Below, piece by piece: positions 35,815 through 44,017 of a stretch of DNA of 64,000 nucleotides. Position numbers and translations under genes: made by a program. The stretch lies in contig NZ_JAKJSC010000001.1 of assembly GCF_029029525.1 (NCBI RefSeq), positions 310,001-374,000 on the forward strand, read 5' to 3'. Every line of letters begins with the position of its first letter. Position 1 is the stretch's first letter. Origin of the DNA: Labilibaculum sp. DW002. GTDB lineage: Bacteria > Bacteroidota > Bacteroidia > Bacteroidales > Marinifilaceae. Under the pieces are notes generated by a model. That model was not told the DNA's origin. It worked only from the letters and a program-made list of their open reading frames with translations, and searched no databases.

Positions 35815-36939
35815 TTAATGAAATACCAGAATTGGAATGTGCGTTTTAATAAATAGTTTTCTTGACATTTGACCGAAAAACAAACGTTCAAGTAAATTGT
35901 GTTTTCGGGCTAGAATAGCAACCATTCCAATATCATTATCCTGTATGTATTGTTCAATTCCTTTCATCTTTTCTTCCATATGCTTGATCTCACAATGCAC
36001 ATCAGACTCACCTAAAGTTCTTTGTAAGTATTTTTTCAACAACTCCATTTGATGTTTTTCAATTGGATCATCTTCAGAAAGATCTTCAAAATGAACACAA
36101 TGAATTTTCATATTGTATGGTTTGGTAATGTACTTTAAATTGGCAATTGCTTTAAAATCTGCTTTATCAAAGTCTGTTGCATACATGATATTATTAATAT
36201 CCTCCAAATCGATATTTTCTCCCTGGTCAGATAAAATTAGCATAGGAACTTCCGCTTCTTCAATAACATTTGAAACAACACTACCCAACAAGTTTGTTGT
36301 ACCTGCAGTTTCACCACGGCTTCCCATGATCACTAAATCCGGTTTATATGTTGTGCACATATTTAATATTTCGGATGATGCAGTGCCACCACTAAGTGCA
36401 TAATCAACTTCTATCCCTTCTATTTTTTCAAGTTCTAATTTATTCCGAATATCATAGTAAAGCTCTTTAATTCTTGCTTTTGCATTCTTTTCCACTTCCG
36501 ATAGAACTTCAACAACTGTTGCATTGTATGTATAACTATCCGAGAATGGCACGGTTTCTATTGCTGATGCGAAATAGGTATGGAAAAGTAATATATCTGC
36601 ATTAAACTTCTTTGCAATTCCCATCGCATACTCACATATTCGTGGCGAAAAATCAGAGAAATCAACTGGCACTAAGATTCTGTTTACTTCTATTTTTTGT
36701 TGAGGAAATGCTTTCTCGAATTCTTCTTGTGCATAGCTTAAATCTAATTCTTCTATAATTTGTAAGGCTGCTTGTAAATCTTCCTCTTTAATTCTTAACT
36801 TTACTCCGCCTCCAACTGCAGATTGAATTAAATTTAAATTTTTCAGAAAACATTGTATACCTTCTGATTCTAATCAGCTTTTAAGCAACTGTGCTCTGGA
36901 GTAGCTATAGGTTGCTAATGTTATCATCCTGTCCTTCAT
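35815..36939 (-). pseudogene. DUF2007-UspA two-domain stress protein interrupted by an in-frame TGA
   Basis: Read through, this is a 373-residue protein. It opens at the ATG at 36939 with MKDRMITLATYSYSRAQLLKS, then a TGA at 36874-36876 (codon 22), then continues in the same frame LESEGIQCFLKNLNLIQ, GGGVKLRIKEEDLQAALQIIEEL (a DUF2007-type domain) and NRILVPVDFSDFSPRICEYAM, the beginning of the first of two UspA domains. The first Usp domain has an ATP-type loop GSRGETAGTTNLLGSVVS; the second is degenerate. The only late start, a GTG at 36672, would cut off the first beta-strand of Usp, so it is unlikely. The TGA sits where DUF2007 proteins usually have Arg (CGA to TGA fits). Nonsense mutation, sequencing error or recoding are all possible. 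Confidence 0.8.
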
Positions 36940-37082
36940 AGCTCTGAGTTTGGTTCATCTTTATTTATAAGATACAAAAAAAAGTTATAGCTAACAAGGT
37001 AGAATTTGATTCAAACCTGTCTATTATTGTGAAGACTCAAATTCACAAATGCAAAGCAGAATACAATTAACCCCTAGTATTC

Positions 37083-37114
37083 TTGAAATATTAAAAAAAG
37101 ATTGATTACTTTTG
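37083..37114 (+). promoter_or_regulatory. Bacteroidota-type promoter of rpsF-rpsR-rplI
   Basis: TTG at 37083-37085, 21-nt spacer, then TACTTTTG at 37107-37114, a full match to the -7 consensus TANNTTTG. It lies 52 nt upstream of the rpsF ATG. Confidence 0.7.
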
Positions 37115-37166
37115 CGGCTTAGTAAAACTATTAGTAACTAGTTTATTAATTAAACAATTTTAAATT

Positions 37167-37517
37167 ATGTTGAATCATTACGAGACCGTTTTCATTGTAA
37201 CTCCCGTTTTATCTGAAGCTCAGGTAAAGGAAGCGGCAGAAAAATTCAAGGCTCTTATCATCGAGAATGGTGGTAAGATCACTAATGAGGAGAATTGGGG
37301 ACTGCGCAAATTGGCTTATCCTATTCAAAAGAAAAGCACTGGTTTTTACCAATTGCTTCAATTTGAAGCTCCAGGCGATACTATCGAGAAATTGGAACTT
37401 AACTACAGACGTGACGAGAAAATCATCCGTTTCTTAACTTTCAAACTTGATAAATACGCATACGAGTATTCAATTAAAAGAAAAGGAAACCTTAAAGCAT
37501 CTAAAGAGGAGAAATAG
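37167..37517 (+). CDS. rpsF: 30S ribosomal protein S6
   Basis: 116 residues. [27 protein letters not shown] and [25 protein letters not shown] are standard S6, followed by [23 protein letters not shown]. The tail is lysine-rich as in Bacteroidota. First gene of the conserved rpsF-rpsR-rplI operon; two nucleotides separate it from rpsR. Binds S18 in the platform of the small subunit. Confidence 0.98.
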   Translation: MLNHYETVFIVTPVLSEAQVKEAAEKFKALIIENGGKITNEENWGLRKLAYPIQKKSTGFYQLLQFEAPGDTIEKLELNYRRDEKIIRFLTFKLDKYAYEYSIKRKGNLKASKEEK

Positions 37518-37519
37518 TC

Positions 37520-37789
37520 ATGGCACAAAATCAATCAGAAATCAGATATTTGACTCCACCAACTGTAGAGATCAAAAAGAAAAAGTATTGTCGTTTCAAG
37601 AAGAACAAGATTAAATTCATCGATTATAAAGATCCTGAGTTTTTGAAAAAGTTCTTAAACGAACAAGGAAAGATTTTACCACGTCGTATCACTGGTACTT
37701 CTTTAAAATATCAAAGAAAGGTAGCTACTGCAGTTAAGCGTGCTCGTCACCTAGCTCTTCTACCTTACGTAACTGACATGATGAAATAA
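37520..37789 (+). CDS. rpsR: 30S ribosomal protein S18
   Basis: 89 residues. [64 protein letters not shown] is the full S18 signature. The single Cys in KYCRF is a remnant of the zinc site of other lineages. It binds S6 on the platform of the 30S subunit. It sits between rpsF and rplI, 24 nt before the latter. Confidence 0.98.
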   Translation: MAQNQSEIRYLTPPTVEIKKKKYCRFKKNKIKFIDYKDPEFLKKFLNEQGKILPRRITGTSLKYQRKVATAVKRARHLALLPYVTDMMK

Positions 37790-37813
37790 TCTTTTAAAGA
37801 AGGAGGAAACGAA

Positions 37814-38257
37814 ATGGAAGTAATCTTAAAACAAGATATCCATACTTTAGGGTATAAAAACGATATCGTAACTGTTAAGAACGGTTACGGAAGAAATTAC
37901 TTGATTCCTACTGGTGCTGCTATTCTAGCGACTGAGTCTGCTAAGAAAATGCACGCTGAAAATATGAGACAAAGTGCTCATAAGCAGGAAAAAATCAAGA
38001 ACGAAGCTCTTGAGCTTGCTAAGAAACTTGAAGCTGTTACAATTACTTTAGGTGCTAAAACTAGTACTACAGGTAAGATTTTCGGTTCTGTAAACAACAT
38101 TCAAATTGCTGAAGCATTAACTGCACAAGGATTTGAGATTGACAGAAAAGTTATCGCAATCAAAGATGCTGTTAAAGAAATCGGTAAATACACTGCTACA
38201 GTAAAACTTCATAAAGAAGTGAAAGTAGATATCGCTTTCGAAGTTGTTTCAGAATAA
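37814..38257 (+). CDS. rplI: 50S ribosomal protein L9
   Basis: 147 residues. N-terminal domain MEVILKQDIHTLGYKNDIVTVKNGYGRNYLIPTGAA, long connecting helix rich in Lys/Glu/Ala, then C-terminal domain KTSTTGKIFGSVNNIQIAEAL. An AGGAGG-like stretch precedes the ATG by about 8 nt, which is unusual for Bacteroidota, where Shine-Dalgarno sites are rare. Last gene of the operon, followed by a terminator. Confidence 0.97.
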   Translation: MEVILKQDIHTLGYKNDIVTVKNGYGRNYLIPTGAAILATESAKKMHAENMRQSAHKQEKIKNEALELAKKLEAVTITLGAKTSTTGKIFGSVNNIQIAEALTAQGFEIDRKVIAIKDAVKEIGKYTATVKLHKEVKVDIAFEVVSE

Positions 38258-38323
38258 TCTGAGTACAGCTCAATTAATTTAAGTTAAGACACAACTTAAA
38301 TCTTTTCAAACAAACATATAAAA

Positions 38324-38356
38324 GCCACCCTGATTAACGCTTGGGGTGGTTTTTTA
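38324..38356. terminator. Terminator after rplI, overlapping the end of the CAP gene
   Basis: CCACCC / GGGTGG stem with a loop of about 13 nt and a T run. It serves the plus-strand ribosomal operon; the T run overlaps the stop codon of the convergent CAP gene. Confidence 0.85.
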
Positions 38357-38857
38357 TTTCTTAGGCTTTCCAAAATCCTGAGTCCAATAATTCCCAACTC
38401 TCCCCACTCCCATTTCTGTATATTTCGGATTCATTATATTGGCACAATGTCCTTGACTATTTAGCCAGCCATTTATTACACTTTCTTCACTCGAATAACC
38501 ATTGGCAATATTTTCACCTATTGACAAATAAAGATAATCTTCCTGCTCAATTCTATCTGAAAAACTATTACCATTAAGAGAAGTATGACTAAAGTAGTTT
38601 TGATCAAACATGTCTTGACTGTGCTTTAATGCTGCTCTTTCAAGTTTCTCATTCCATAATAACGGATCTACTGAAGGATAATAAGTAGAACCACAGCTTG
38701 TCCCTGAAGCCCTTATTTCATTTACTAGTTTTAAGATTTCCTGTAGCTCTACTTTGTTCTCGTCAATTGTAGATGGAAGATCTTCTTCACTTTTACTGCA
38801 GGCGGTAAAGCTGTTTGATAGTATTAGTAAACTTACTGCAAAAAATAATCTATTCAT
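38354..38857 (-). CDS. CAP/SCP-domain lipoprotein
   Basis: 167 residues. Lipobox in SFTACSKSEEDLP (acidic residues after the Cys suggest surface export). The CAP domain covers about 38-165: LVNEIRASGTSC, PLLWNEKLERAALKHSQDM, NYFSHTSLNGNSFSDRI, SIGENIANGYSSEESVINGWLNSQGHCANIMNPKYTEMGVG and YWTQDFG. The conserved His and Glu of the putative active groove are present (FSH, GEN, GHCANI). Function of bacterial CAP proteins is mostly unknown. Convergent with rplI. Confidence 0.9.
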   Translation of the reverse strand: MNRLFFAVSLLILSNSFTACSKSEEDLPSTIDENKVELQEILKLVNEIRASGTSCGSTYYPSVDPLLWNEKLERAALKHSQDMFDQNYFSHTSLNGNSFSDRIEQEDYLYLSIGENIANGYSSEESVINGWLNSQGHCANIMNPKYTEMGVGRVGNYWTQDFGKPKK

Positions 38858-39071
38858 TTGAATAATTTAAAGATGATTAGAAATGCAGGTTGAGTATATT
38901 TTTGGTTGTTTGCGAAAGATAAAAATATTCTATCTTTCTTGATAGCACTAACTCTTATTTATATTGATTTTTAAATTTCTAACGAAATATGTAAAATATT
39001 GTTTCCAACTTAAAGGATTATATGTAATTTTAAGTACTGAAAACGACTATATAAGCCATTAACAGCTGTCT

Positions 39072-39776
39072 ATGAGAATATTCTACACTATACTTATATT
39101 ATTATCCATTTCATTTTCTTCTTTTGCACAAAGAGATAATACCTATCTTCCGTCCAAGAGGAATTTTAAGATAAAATACGTTTCGTATGATGCGAAGGAT
39201 AGAAGAGAATACACCGAGGTTTGGCAGTTGGTAGGTAAGTCTAAACAAAATAGACTTATTCAGTACAATATAGAATCTGAAATCACCACAAGAAAACAAA
39301 ATACATTTTACCAATATTTTAGGTTGGTTAGTAAGGATTCTGTGTTTTACGTTGGGTCAGAACGCTATTTAAATCCAATAGAACTAGATTCTTACCAACG
39401 AATGGTAATAAAAATTTCTTCGGATAGTGTAGCAATACCAATAAAGCCAAAAATAGGTCAGATGTTACCAGAAGCAACTTGCGAAGCTAGTATTTTGAGA
39501 GGAACAGGATCAGTACTTATGTCGATGAATGTTCTTTTGGTTAATCGCAAAGTAGATGCTATCGAAAACATTAGCACTCCTGCTGGCACTTTTAATTGCT
39601 ATAAAATATCAACTGACAAAATTACATATAGTGGAATAAAGAAAAAGAAAACCAAGGTATATGAATGGTATTCTATAAATGTAGGCCTAGTAAGAATGGA
39701 AGAATATCATTCGAAAGGCAAACTTATTTCGTACAAAGTTATTGAATCACTTGCTCAAGATTTCTTTCTCCCTTAA
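39072..39776 (+). CDS. Secreted TapB/DUF3108-like protein
   Basis: 234 residues with signal peptide MRIFYTILILLSISFSSFAQ. The mature protein appears all beta: YTEVWQLVGK, PIKPKIGQMLPEAT and STPAGTFNCYKISTDKITYSG, then KVYEWYSINVGLVRMEEYHSKGKLISY. The 'G..LP.A' and 'paGtF.cyki' pattern with a final 'Y...vGlVr.e....G' resembles the TapB/DUF3108 lipid-binding-like families. Single gene upstream of cbiA on the same strand, 71 nt away. Function uncertain. Confidence 0.65.
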   Translation: MRIFYTILILLSISFSSFAQRDNTYLPSKRNFKIKYVSYDAKDRREYTEVWQLVGKSKQNRLIQYNIESEITTRKQNTFYQYFRLVSKDSVFYVGSERYLNPIELDSYQRMVIKISSDSVAIPIKPKIGQMLPEATCEASILRGTGSVLMSMNVLLVNRKVDAIENISTPAGTFNCYKISTDKITYSGIKKKKTKVYEWYSINVGLVRMEEYHSKGKLISYKVIESLAQDFFLP

Positions 39777-39809
39777 ACAATTTATTACTTCTATATTCAT
39801 CGTGATTTG

Positions 39810-39825
39810 TCTGTATCAATACAGA
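39810..39825. promoter_or_regulatory. Palindrome upstream of cbiA
   Basis: TCTGTAT-CA-ATACAGA, a perfect 7+2+7 inverted repeat 22 nt before the cbiA ATG. It follows a TTTG (39806-39809), so it may sit within the promoter as an operator. It differs from the TTACA-N2-TGTAA motif of the cob operon. Confidence 0.4.
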
Positions 39826-39847
39826 TAAGTTATAAGTTTTCATTGAA

Positions 39848-41143
39848 ATGAATCAAAAACCTCAATTTTTAATAGCCGCTCCATCGAGTGGATCTGGTAA
39901 GACAACTATCACACAGGGGCTGTTACGTTATCTTAAAAATAAAGGTATGCATGTGCAGCCATTTAAATGTGGTCCTGATTATTTGGATACAAAACATCAT
40001 GCTTGGGCTGCAGGCAACGTATCAATTAATTTGGACACGTTTATGAGCAGTTCAGAGCACGTTTCAAATATTTACAACAAATATAGCACGGATAGTGAAG
40101 CGTCTGTTGTGGAGGGCGTAATGGGCTTATTTGATGGCGCGAAGAAAATGGAAGGAAGTTCTGCACAAATTGCAGAATTACTTGATATTCCAATAATATT
40201 AGTCGTGAATGCTAAGGCAACTGCCTATTCTGTTGCACCATTACTTTATGGATTTAAAAATTTCTATCCTGGAATTAAAATTGCGGGAGTAATTTTCAAT
40301 TTTGTTAATAGTGAATCTCATTATCAATTTTTAAAAGATGCTTGCGAAGATGTTGGCGTAACACCTTTAGGTTATGTTCCTAGAAATGAAGGAGTAAACT
40401 TACCATCAAGACATCTAGGATTGCAAATCACAGACGCTACACAATACGATTCTATTATAGAAAAAATAGCATCGCACATTTCTAAAACTGTAGATATTGA
40501 AAAATTGTTAGAAATATGCTCTACTCCATTTCAAAAACAATTACAAACTACCCCTAAAACAAAAGGCAATCTGAAAATAACGGTGGCTAAAGATGAAGCT
40601 TTTAATTTCACTTACCATGAAAATTTATCTGCCCTAAACCAGCTTGGAGAAGTGAGCTACTTTTCTCCTTTGCAGGATGAAGAATTACCAGAAACTGATT
40701 TTTTATACTTAGCTGGCGGTTATCCTGAACTCTATCTGAAACAATTAAGTGCTAATGTTAAAATGCGAGAGGCGATAAGTACTTATTGCGAAAATGGAGG
40801 CAAAGTATTAGCTGAATGTGGAGGAATGATGTATTTATGTGATGAAATTATTGATTCAAAGGGTGGTTCGTATCCAATGCTTGGAATTTTAAAACAAAAA
40901 GCAAGCATGGAGAATATGAAATTAAAACTGGGCTATCGCAAAGTCATTGTAGATAATCAAGAGTATTTTGGGCATGAATTTCATTACTCAAACCTAATGG
41001 AAGCTGAGAATGAATTTTCTATTGGTGAGATTTATTCTGCAAGAAATAAAAAAATGGACACAATTTTATTTAGAAAGAACAATGTTGTTGCCTCTTATGT
41101 GCACTTTTATTGGGGCGAGCGAAATATTATGGATTTATTTTAG
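39848..41143 (+). CDS. cbiA: Cobyrinate a,c-diamide synthase
   Basis: 431 residues. N-terminal ATPase domain with P-loop APSSGSGKTTITQGLLRYL and FKCGPDYLDTKHHAWAAGNVSINLDTFM; C-terminal class-I glutamine amidotransferase with YLAGGYPELYLKQL, AECGGMMYLCDE (nucleophile Cys) and GHEFHYSN. It amidates the a and c side chains of cobyrinate. It is 23 kb from the main cob operon. No early corrin-ring gene is in the window. It converges with the fructosamine kinase gene end to end. Confidence 0.94.
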   Translation: MNQKPQFLIAAPSSGSGKTTITQGLLRYLKNKGMHVQPFKCGPDYLDTKHHAWAAGNVSINLDTFMSSSEHVSNIYNKYSTDSEASVVEGVMGLFDGAKKMEGSSAQIAELLDIPIILVVNAKATAYSVAPLLYGFKNFYPGIKIAGVIFNFVNSESHYQFLKDACEDVGVTPLGYVPRNEGVNLPSRHLGLQITDATQYDSIIEKIASHISKTVDIEKLLEICSTPFQKQLQTTPKTKGNLKITVAKDEAFNFTYHENLSALNQLGEVSYFSPLQDEELPETDFLYLAGGYPELYLKQLSANVKMREAISTYCENGGKVLAECGGMMYLCDEIIDSKGGSYPMLGILKQKASMENMKLKLGYRKVIVDNQEYFGHEFHYSNLMEAENEFSIGEIYSARNKKMDTILFRKNNVVASYVHFYWGERNIMDLF

Positions 41144-42013
41144 CTAATGAAGATAGGACCATACCAATCTAACAGCTTGTCCATAATAACTGTTGCCAAA
41201 TAAATTAAGATGGTTTAGTACGTGATATAACAAATATATATTTTCACGATAATCAAATCCTTGGGGCAAGGGATTCTCTTTTTGATAAGCACGATAAAAT
41301 TCATCTGGAAAACCACCAAACAATTTAGTCATTGCTAAATCGGCTTCTCGATGCCCATAATATACTGCAGGATCCATAATACATGGATTAGATTGTTGGT
41401 CACATAAAAAATTTCCACTCCATAAATCACCATGCAATAAGCTCGGTTTTTCCTCGCTTCCTTCTAATATTTCTTCAATACGACTTTCCAGAATTAGAAA
41501 TCCATTTTTTAATTCATTTCCAACCAGACCATTACTCTCTGCAAGTTCATATTGATATAATAGCCTTTTGTTATAATAAAAATCACACCAATTGGTTGCC
41601 TCTGTTTTTATGGCAATATTAGTTTGAGGAGTCGCACCTATGAAATTATTCTCCTTAAAGCCAAATTTACTAGAGGTTTTCCTATGCAGGTTTGCCATTT
41701 GAAAACCAAAACGACTGAAAAAATCCTTGTCTTTGCGCCCTTCTTCTATAAACTCAAGAAGTAATAAATCTGAGTCTACCAATAATACCTTAGGGGCTCT
41801 AATGCATTCAGTTTTATGAATTTCCTTTAAGCCATTTGCCTCCTTAAAGAACATTGTATCATCATAAGGATTTGTTTTTAAAAAGGCATATTTTCCATCC
41901 TCAAATCGTATTTGATTTGAAGTTGCAATACTCCCACCAGAAATTGATTTAAAGCCAGTAATTTTTTGGCCAATCAAATCTTCAATTTTGGAAAAAACGC
42001 CTTCTATCCTCAT
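41144..42013 (-). CDS. Fructosamine kinase family protein
   Basis: 289 residues of the ketosamine-3-kinase family (aminoglycoside-kinase-like fold). ISGGSIATSNQIRF and YAFLKTNPYDDTMFFKEANGLKEI at the N-terminus; catalytic loop LLHGDLWSGNFL and metal-binding DPAVYYGHREADLAMTKLFGGF. It phosphorylates sugars attached to protein amines (glycation adducts), destabilising them. It overlaps the upstream phosphatase gene by 4 nt; that pairing is known in other bacteria, where the phosphatase can act on ribulosamine phosphates. Confidence 0.92.
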   Translation of the reverse strand: MRIEGVFSKIEDLIGQKITGFKSISGGSIATSNQIRFEDGKYAFLKTNPYDDTMFFKEANGLKEIHKTECIRAPKVLLVDSDLLLLEFIEEGRKDKDFFSRFGFQMANLHRKTSSKFGFKENNFIGATPQTNIAIKTEATNWCDFYYNKRLLYQYELAESNGLVGNELKNGFLILESRIEEILEGSEEKPSLLHGDLWSGNFLCDQQSNPCIMDPAVYYGHREADLAMTKLFGGFPDEFYRAYQKENPLPQGFDYRENIYLLYHVLNHLNLFGNSYYGQAVRLVWSYLH

Positions 42014-42480
42014 GTTAATTCTTTAAGTAGACCTTCACAAGCATCTTCTAAGATATCTAAAACTAGTTCAAATCCATTTGCTCCTCCATAATATGGATCT
42101 GGTACTGAATTGTAATTGACAAAGCGAGAGCAATAGGCTGTCATAGATTTAATCTTATTTAAATCATCTGAGTTTCGTGCAAAAGATTTAAGATCGCTTA
42201 CATTTTGTTCATCCATCCCAAAAATCAAATCAAATTCATCAAAATCATTTTTTGGATTAAATTGTCTTGCGATACTCGTTAAATTATAATCTCTTTTTAT
42301 AGCATGTCGTTGCATTCGACTATCTGCAGGGTGACCAGCATGCCAACCACCCGTTCCTGCCGAATCACATTCAAATTCGGTATCTAATTGGTTTATTCTA
42401 AGGTAAGCATTCATTACAGCTTCTGCACTTGGAGAGCGACAAATGTTACCTAAACAAACAAATAGCAATTTCTTTTTCAT
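42010..42480 (-). CDS. Low-molecular-weight protein tyrosine phosphatase family
   Basis: 156 residues. Active-site loop VCLGNICRSPSAEAVM (nucleophile Cys9, Arg15) at the start and the general-acid Asp in VPDPYYGG near residue 124. The family dephosphorylates phosphotyrosine; the human member also acts on ribulosamine 5-phosphates. Its 4-nt overlap with a fructosamine kinase gene suggests a role in deglycation or sugar-phosphate-protein repair rather than tyrosine signalling. Confidence 0.92.
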   Translation of the reverse strand: MKKKLLFVCLGNICRSPSAEAVMNAYLRINQLDTEFECDSAGTGGWHAGHPADSRMQRHAIKRDYNLTSIARQFNPKNDFDEFDLIFGMDEQNVSDLKSFARNSDDLNKIKSMTAYCSRFVNYNSVPDPYYGGANGFELVLDILEDACEGLLKELT

Positions 42481-42519
42481 GAGTGAATAAATTATATCGT
42501 TAAATATCTATTCATTTTA

Positions 42520-42729
42520 TTAGTTTGTAAAGAAATCAAATATATTTCCAAGCTGACTACTACTTGCTTTATAAATTTCAGTATATGAACATCTTGTGCA
42601 ACTAACTGTGGTAAATTTTTTATTCTGAATATCAAATATCTTTGAAAAAACACCACCTGTTGCTCTAAATTCATCCGCTTCATAATTTTGATTTCCACAC
42701 TTCGGGCATTTATATCCAGATTGATTCAT
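42520..42729 (-). CDS. Small zinc-ribbon protein
   Basis: 69 residues with two CxxC pairs, YKCPKCGNQNYE at the start and VSCTRCSYTEIYK in the middle, forming one zinc ribbon. The intervening ADEFRATGGVFSKIFDIQNKKFTTV is typical of small 'nucleic-acid-binding Zn-ribbon' proteins in Bacteroidota and Firmicutes. Role unknown. It precedes the phosphatase gene by about 39 nt on the same strand. Confidence 0.85.
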   Translation of the reverse strand: MNQSGYKCPKCGNQNYEADEFRATGGVFSKIFDIQNKKFTTVSCTRCSYTEIYKASSSQLGNIFDFFTN

Positions 42730-42946
42730 AATTATTGTTTTAGATTACTTTATATAATAAAAATAACAAATTAGATTTATTGCTGCCATTTTTCAGAAAG
42801 AATTAAATAACATTTTTTTAACAGAAATAATAAGACCCATAACTCCTAATTAGATTTTTTTTTTTAGATTTGTGGTAAGAAACTTCTAAATGGTAAGAAC
42901 ATTCACATATAAAAATACAACTAATCAGATTCGATTCTCATCGGAT

Positions 42947-43066
42947 ATGCTACATGTATGTGATCAAAAGTCTCCTACCTCTATTTATTCCCAAAAATCT
43001 ATTGCGATAAACTTTAACAACAATCAAATTTGTTGTTGCTGTTCTATGCCTTGCTGTTGTTGTTAG
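42947..43066 (+). CDS. Polycysteine leader peptide upstream of cysE (39 residues)
   Basis: A short ATG-to-TAG frame encoding MLHVCDQKSPTSIYSQKSIA, then INFNNNQI and the end CCCCSMPCCCC. Nine of 39 residues are Cys, eight of them in the last eleven. A run of this kind right before cysE-cysK, the two steps of cysteine synthesis, is what a ribosome-stalling attenuator needs: scarcity of Cys-tRNA would halt translation on these codons. An internal ATG at 43046 would give just MPCCCC. Comparable polycysteine leaders are known in mycobacteria; I know of none described in Bacteroidota. It is very unlikely to arise by chance in AT-rich DNA. Confidence 0.7.
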   Translation: MLHVCDQKSPTSIYSQKSIAINFNNNQICCCCSMPCCCC

Positions 43067-43138
43067 TAAATCTATCATCTCCACAGTATAATTAGCGTTT
43101 GCCTTTGTTAATATTTTGAATAGATCAAGTATTAACAA
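43060..43138 (+). promoter_or_regulatory. Mutually exclusive hairpins of a putative cysteine attenuator
   Basis: Three segments: A, TTGTTAGTA (43060-43068), covering the last Cys codon and stop of the leader peptide; B, TTGTTAATA (43105-43113); C, TATTAACAA (43130-43138). B pairs with C perfectly, extending inward to 12 pairs with one G-U. A can also pair with C over all nine positions with one G-U. So ribosome position on the Cys codons decides which forms. C lies 31 nt before the cysE ATG. There is no long U tract, so the effect may be on translation or Rho rather than intrinsic termination. Confidence 0.5.
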
Positions 43139-43169
43139 TATTTAATCCTGTATAAAATTTTATTTAGCA

Positions 43170-44009
43170 ATGACTTACTTAACTAAAGTTATGGAAGAAT
43201 TACAAACTTCCAGAAAAAATTCTGAACTCGATATGCCAGGAAGAGATTTAGCACATCGGTTTGTAGAAGAAGCTATGAATACCCTTTTCCCAATTAATGC
43301 AAGAAGATCAAAAAGTAGTTGTGAGCAAGAAGCTCTTCTATATCAGTTAGATTCTCTATTAAAATTATTACTTCTTCCAGTGAAAAGTGAGTTAGACGCA
43401 CCATTGGAAAAAGTTACGCATGATTTTATGAAAAGTTTACCTGTTGTATATCGTGCTTTACTAAAGGATGCGGAGGCCATACAAAAATTTGATCCAGCAG
43501 CCCAAAATATTGGAGAGGTAATTATAGCCTACCCAGGCTTTTTTGCAATTATGGTTTACCGATTAAGCAATGTCCTTTACCACTTAAACGTCCCTATTAT
43601 TCCACGTTTAATGAGTGAATATTCACATACCAAAACGGGTATTGATATCCATCCTGGTGCTACGATTGGGGAATCATTCTTTATTGATCATGGAACCGGG
43701 GTTGTTATTGGGGAATCTGCCATTATTAAAAATAATGTTAAGATATACCAAGGTGTTACTCTCGGTGCCTTGCAAGTCAAAAAGAGCCTGGCTAAAAAGA
43801 AAAGACATCCAACTGTTGAGGACAATGTAATTATTTATTCAAACACGACCATTTTAGGTGGTGAAACTGTGATTGGAAGAAATAGCATTATTGGTGGTAA
43901 TGTTTGGCTGACTTCGAGTGTAGAGTCGAATAGTATCGTATATCACAAACATGAGACCAAGGTTAGAACTAATCTTGACGAAAGTAAAATTATTAATTTT
44001 CAAATATAA
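43170..44009 (+). CDS. cysE: Serine O-acetyltransferase
   Basis: 279 residues. A helical N-terminal domain of about 120 residues is followed by left-handed beta-helix hexapeptide repeats: [48 protein letters not shown], then [32 protein letters not shown]. The His in DHGTG is catalytic. It acetylates serine for cysteine synthesis. cysK follows after 8 nt; the polycysteine leader lies 103 nt upstream. The long N-terminal form is common in Bacteroidota. Confidence 0.95.
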   Translation: MTYLTKVMEELQTSRKNSELDMPGRDLAHRFVEEAMNTLFPINARRSKSSCEQEALLYQLDSLLKLLLLPVKSELDAPLEKVTHDFMKSLPVVYRALLKDAEAIQKFDPAAQNIGEVIIAYPGFFAIMVYRLSNVLYHLNVPIIPRLMSEYSHTKTGIDIHPGATIGESFFIDHGTGVVIGESAIIKNNVKIYQGVTLGALQVKKSLAKKKRHPTVEDNVIIYSNTTILGGETVIGRNSIIGGNVWLTSSVESNSIVYHKHETKVRTNLDESKIINFQI

Positions 44010-44017
44010 ATTGCCGT

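Noticed and set aside
36815-36880. Selenocysteine insertion at the TGA of the Usp gene
   Set aside because: The short inverted repeat after the TGA has a large loop and lacks a convincing SECIS layout, and the family position appears to be Arg rather than Cys. Kept only as something to exclude.
42492-42698. A second frame overlapping the zinc-ribbon gene
   Set aside because: The other frame has two clean CxxC pairs and an ATG; this one has no recognisable feature.
42865-42872. TAGATTTG as the -7 element of a promoter for the cysteine operon
   Set aside because: It fits TANNTTTG and would place the start upstream of the leader, but no TTTG is found at the right distance upstream, so it is not listed as a promoter.
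42950-43138. A 62-codon minus-strand frame opposite the leader peptide
   Set aside because: It is the antisense of the Cys-rich leader, has no family resemblance, and its Thr/Ala/Asn pattern comes from the complementary repeats of the Cys codons.
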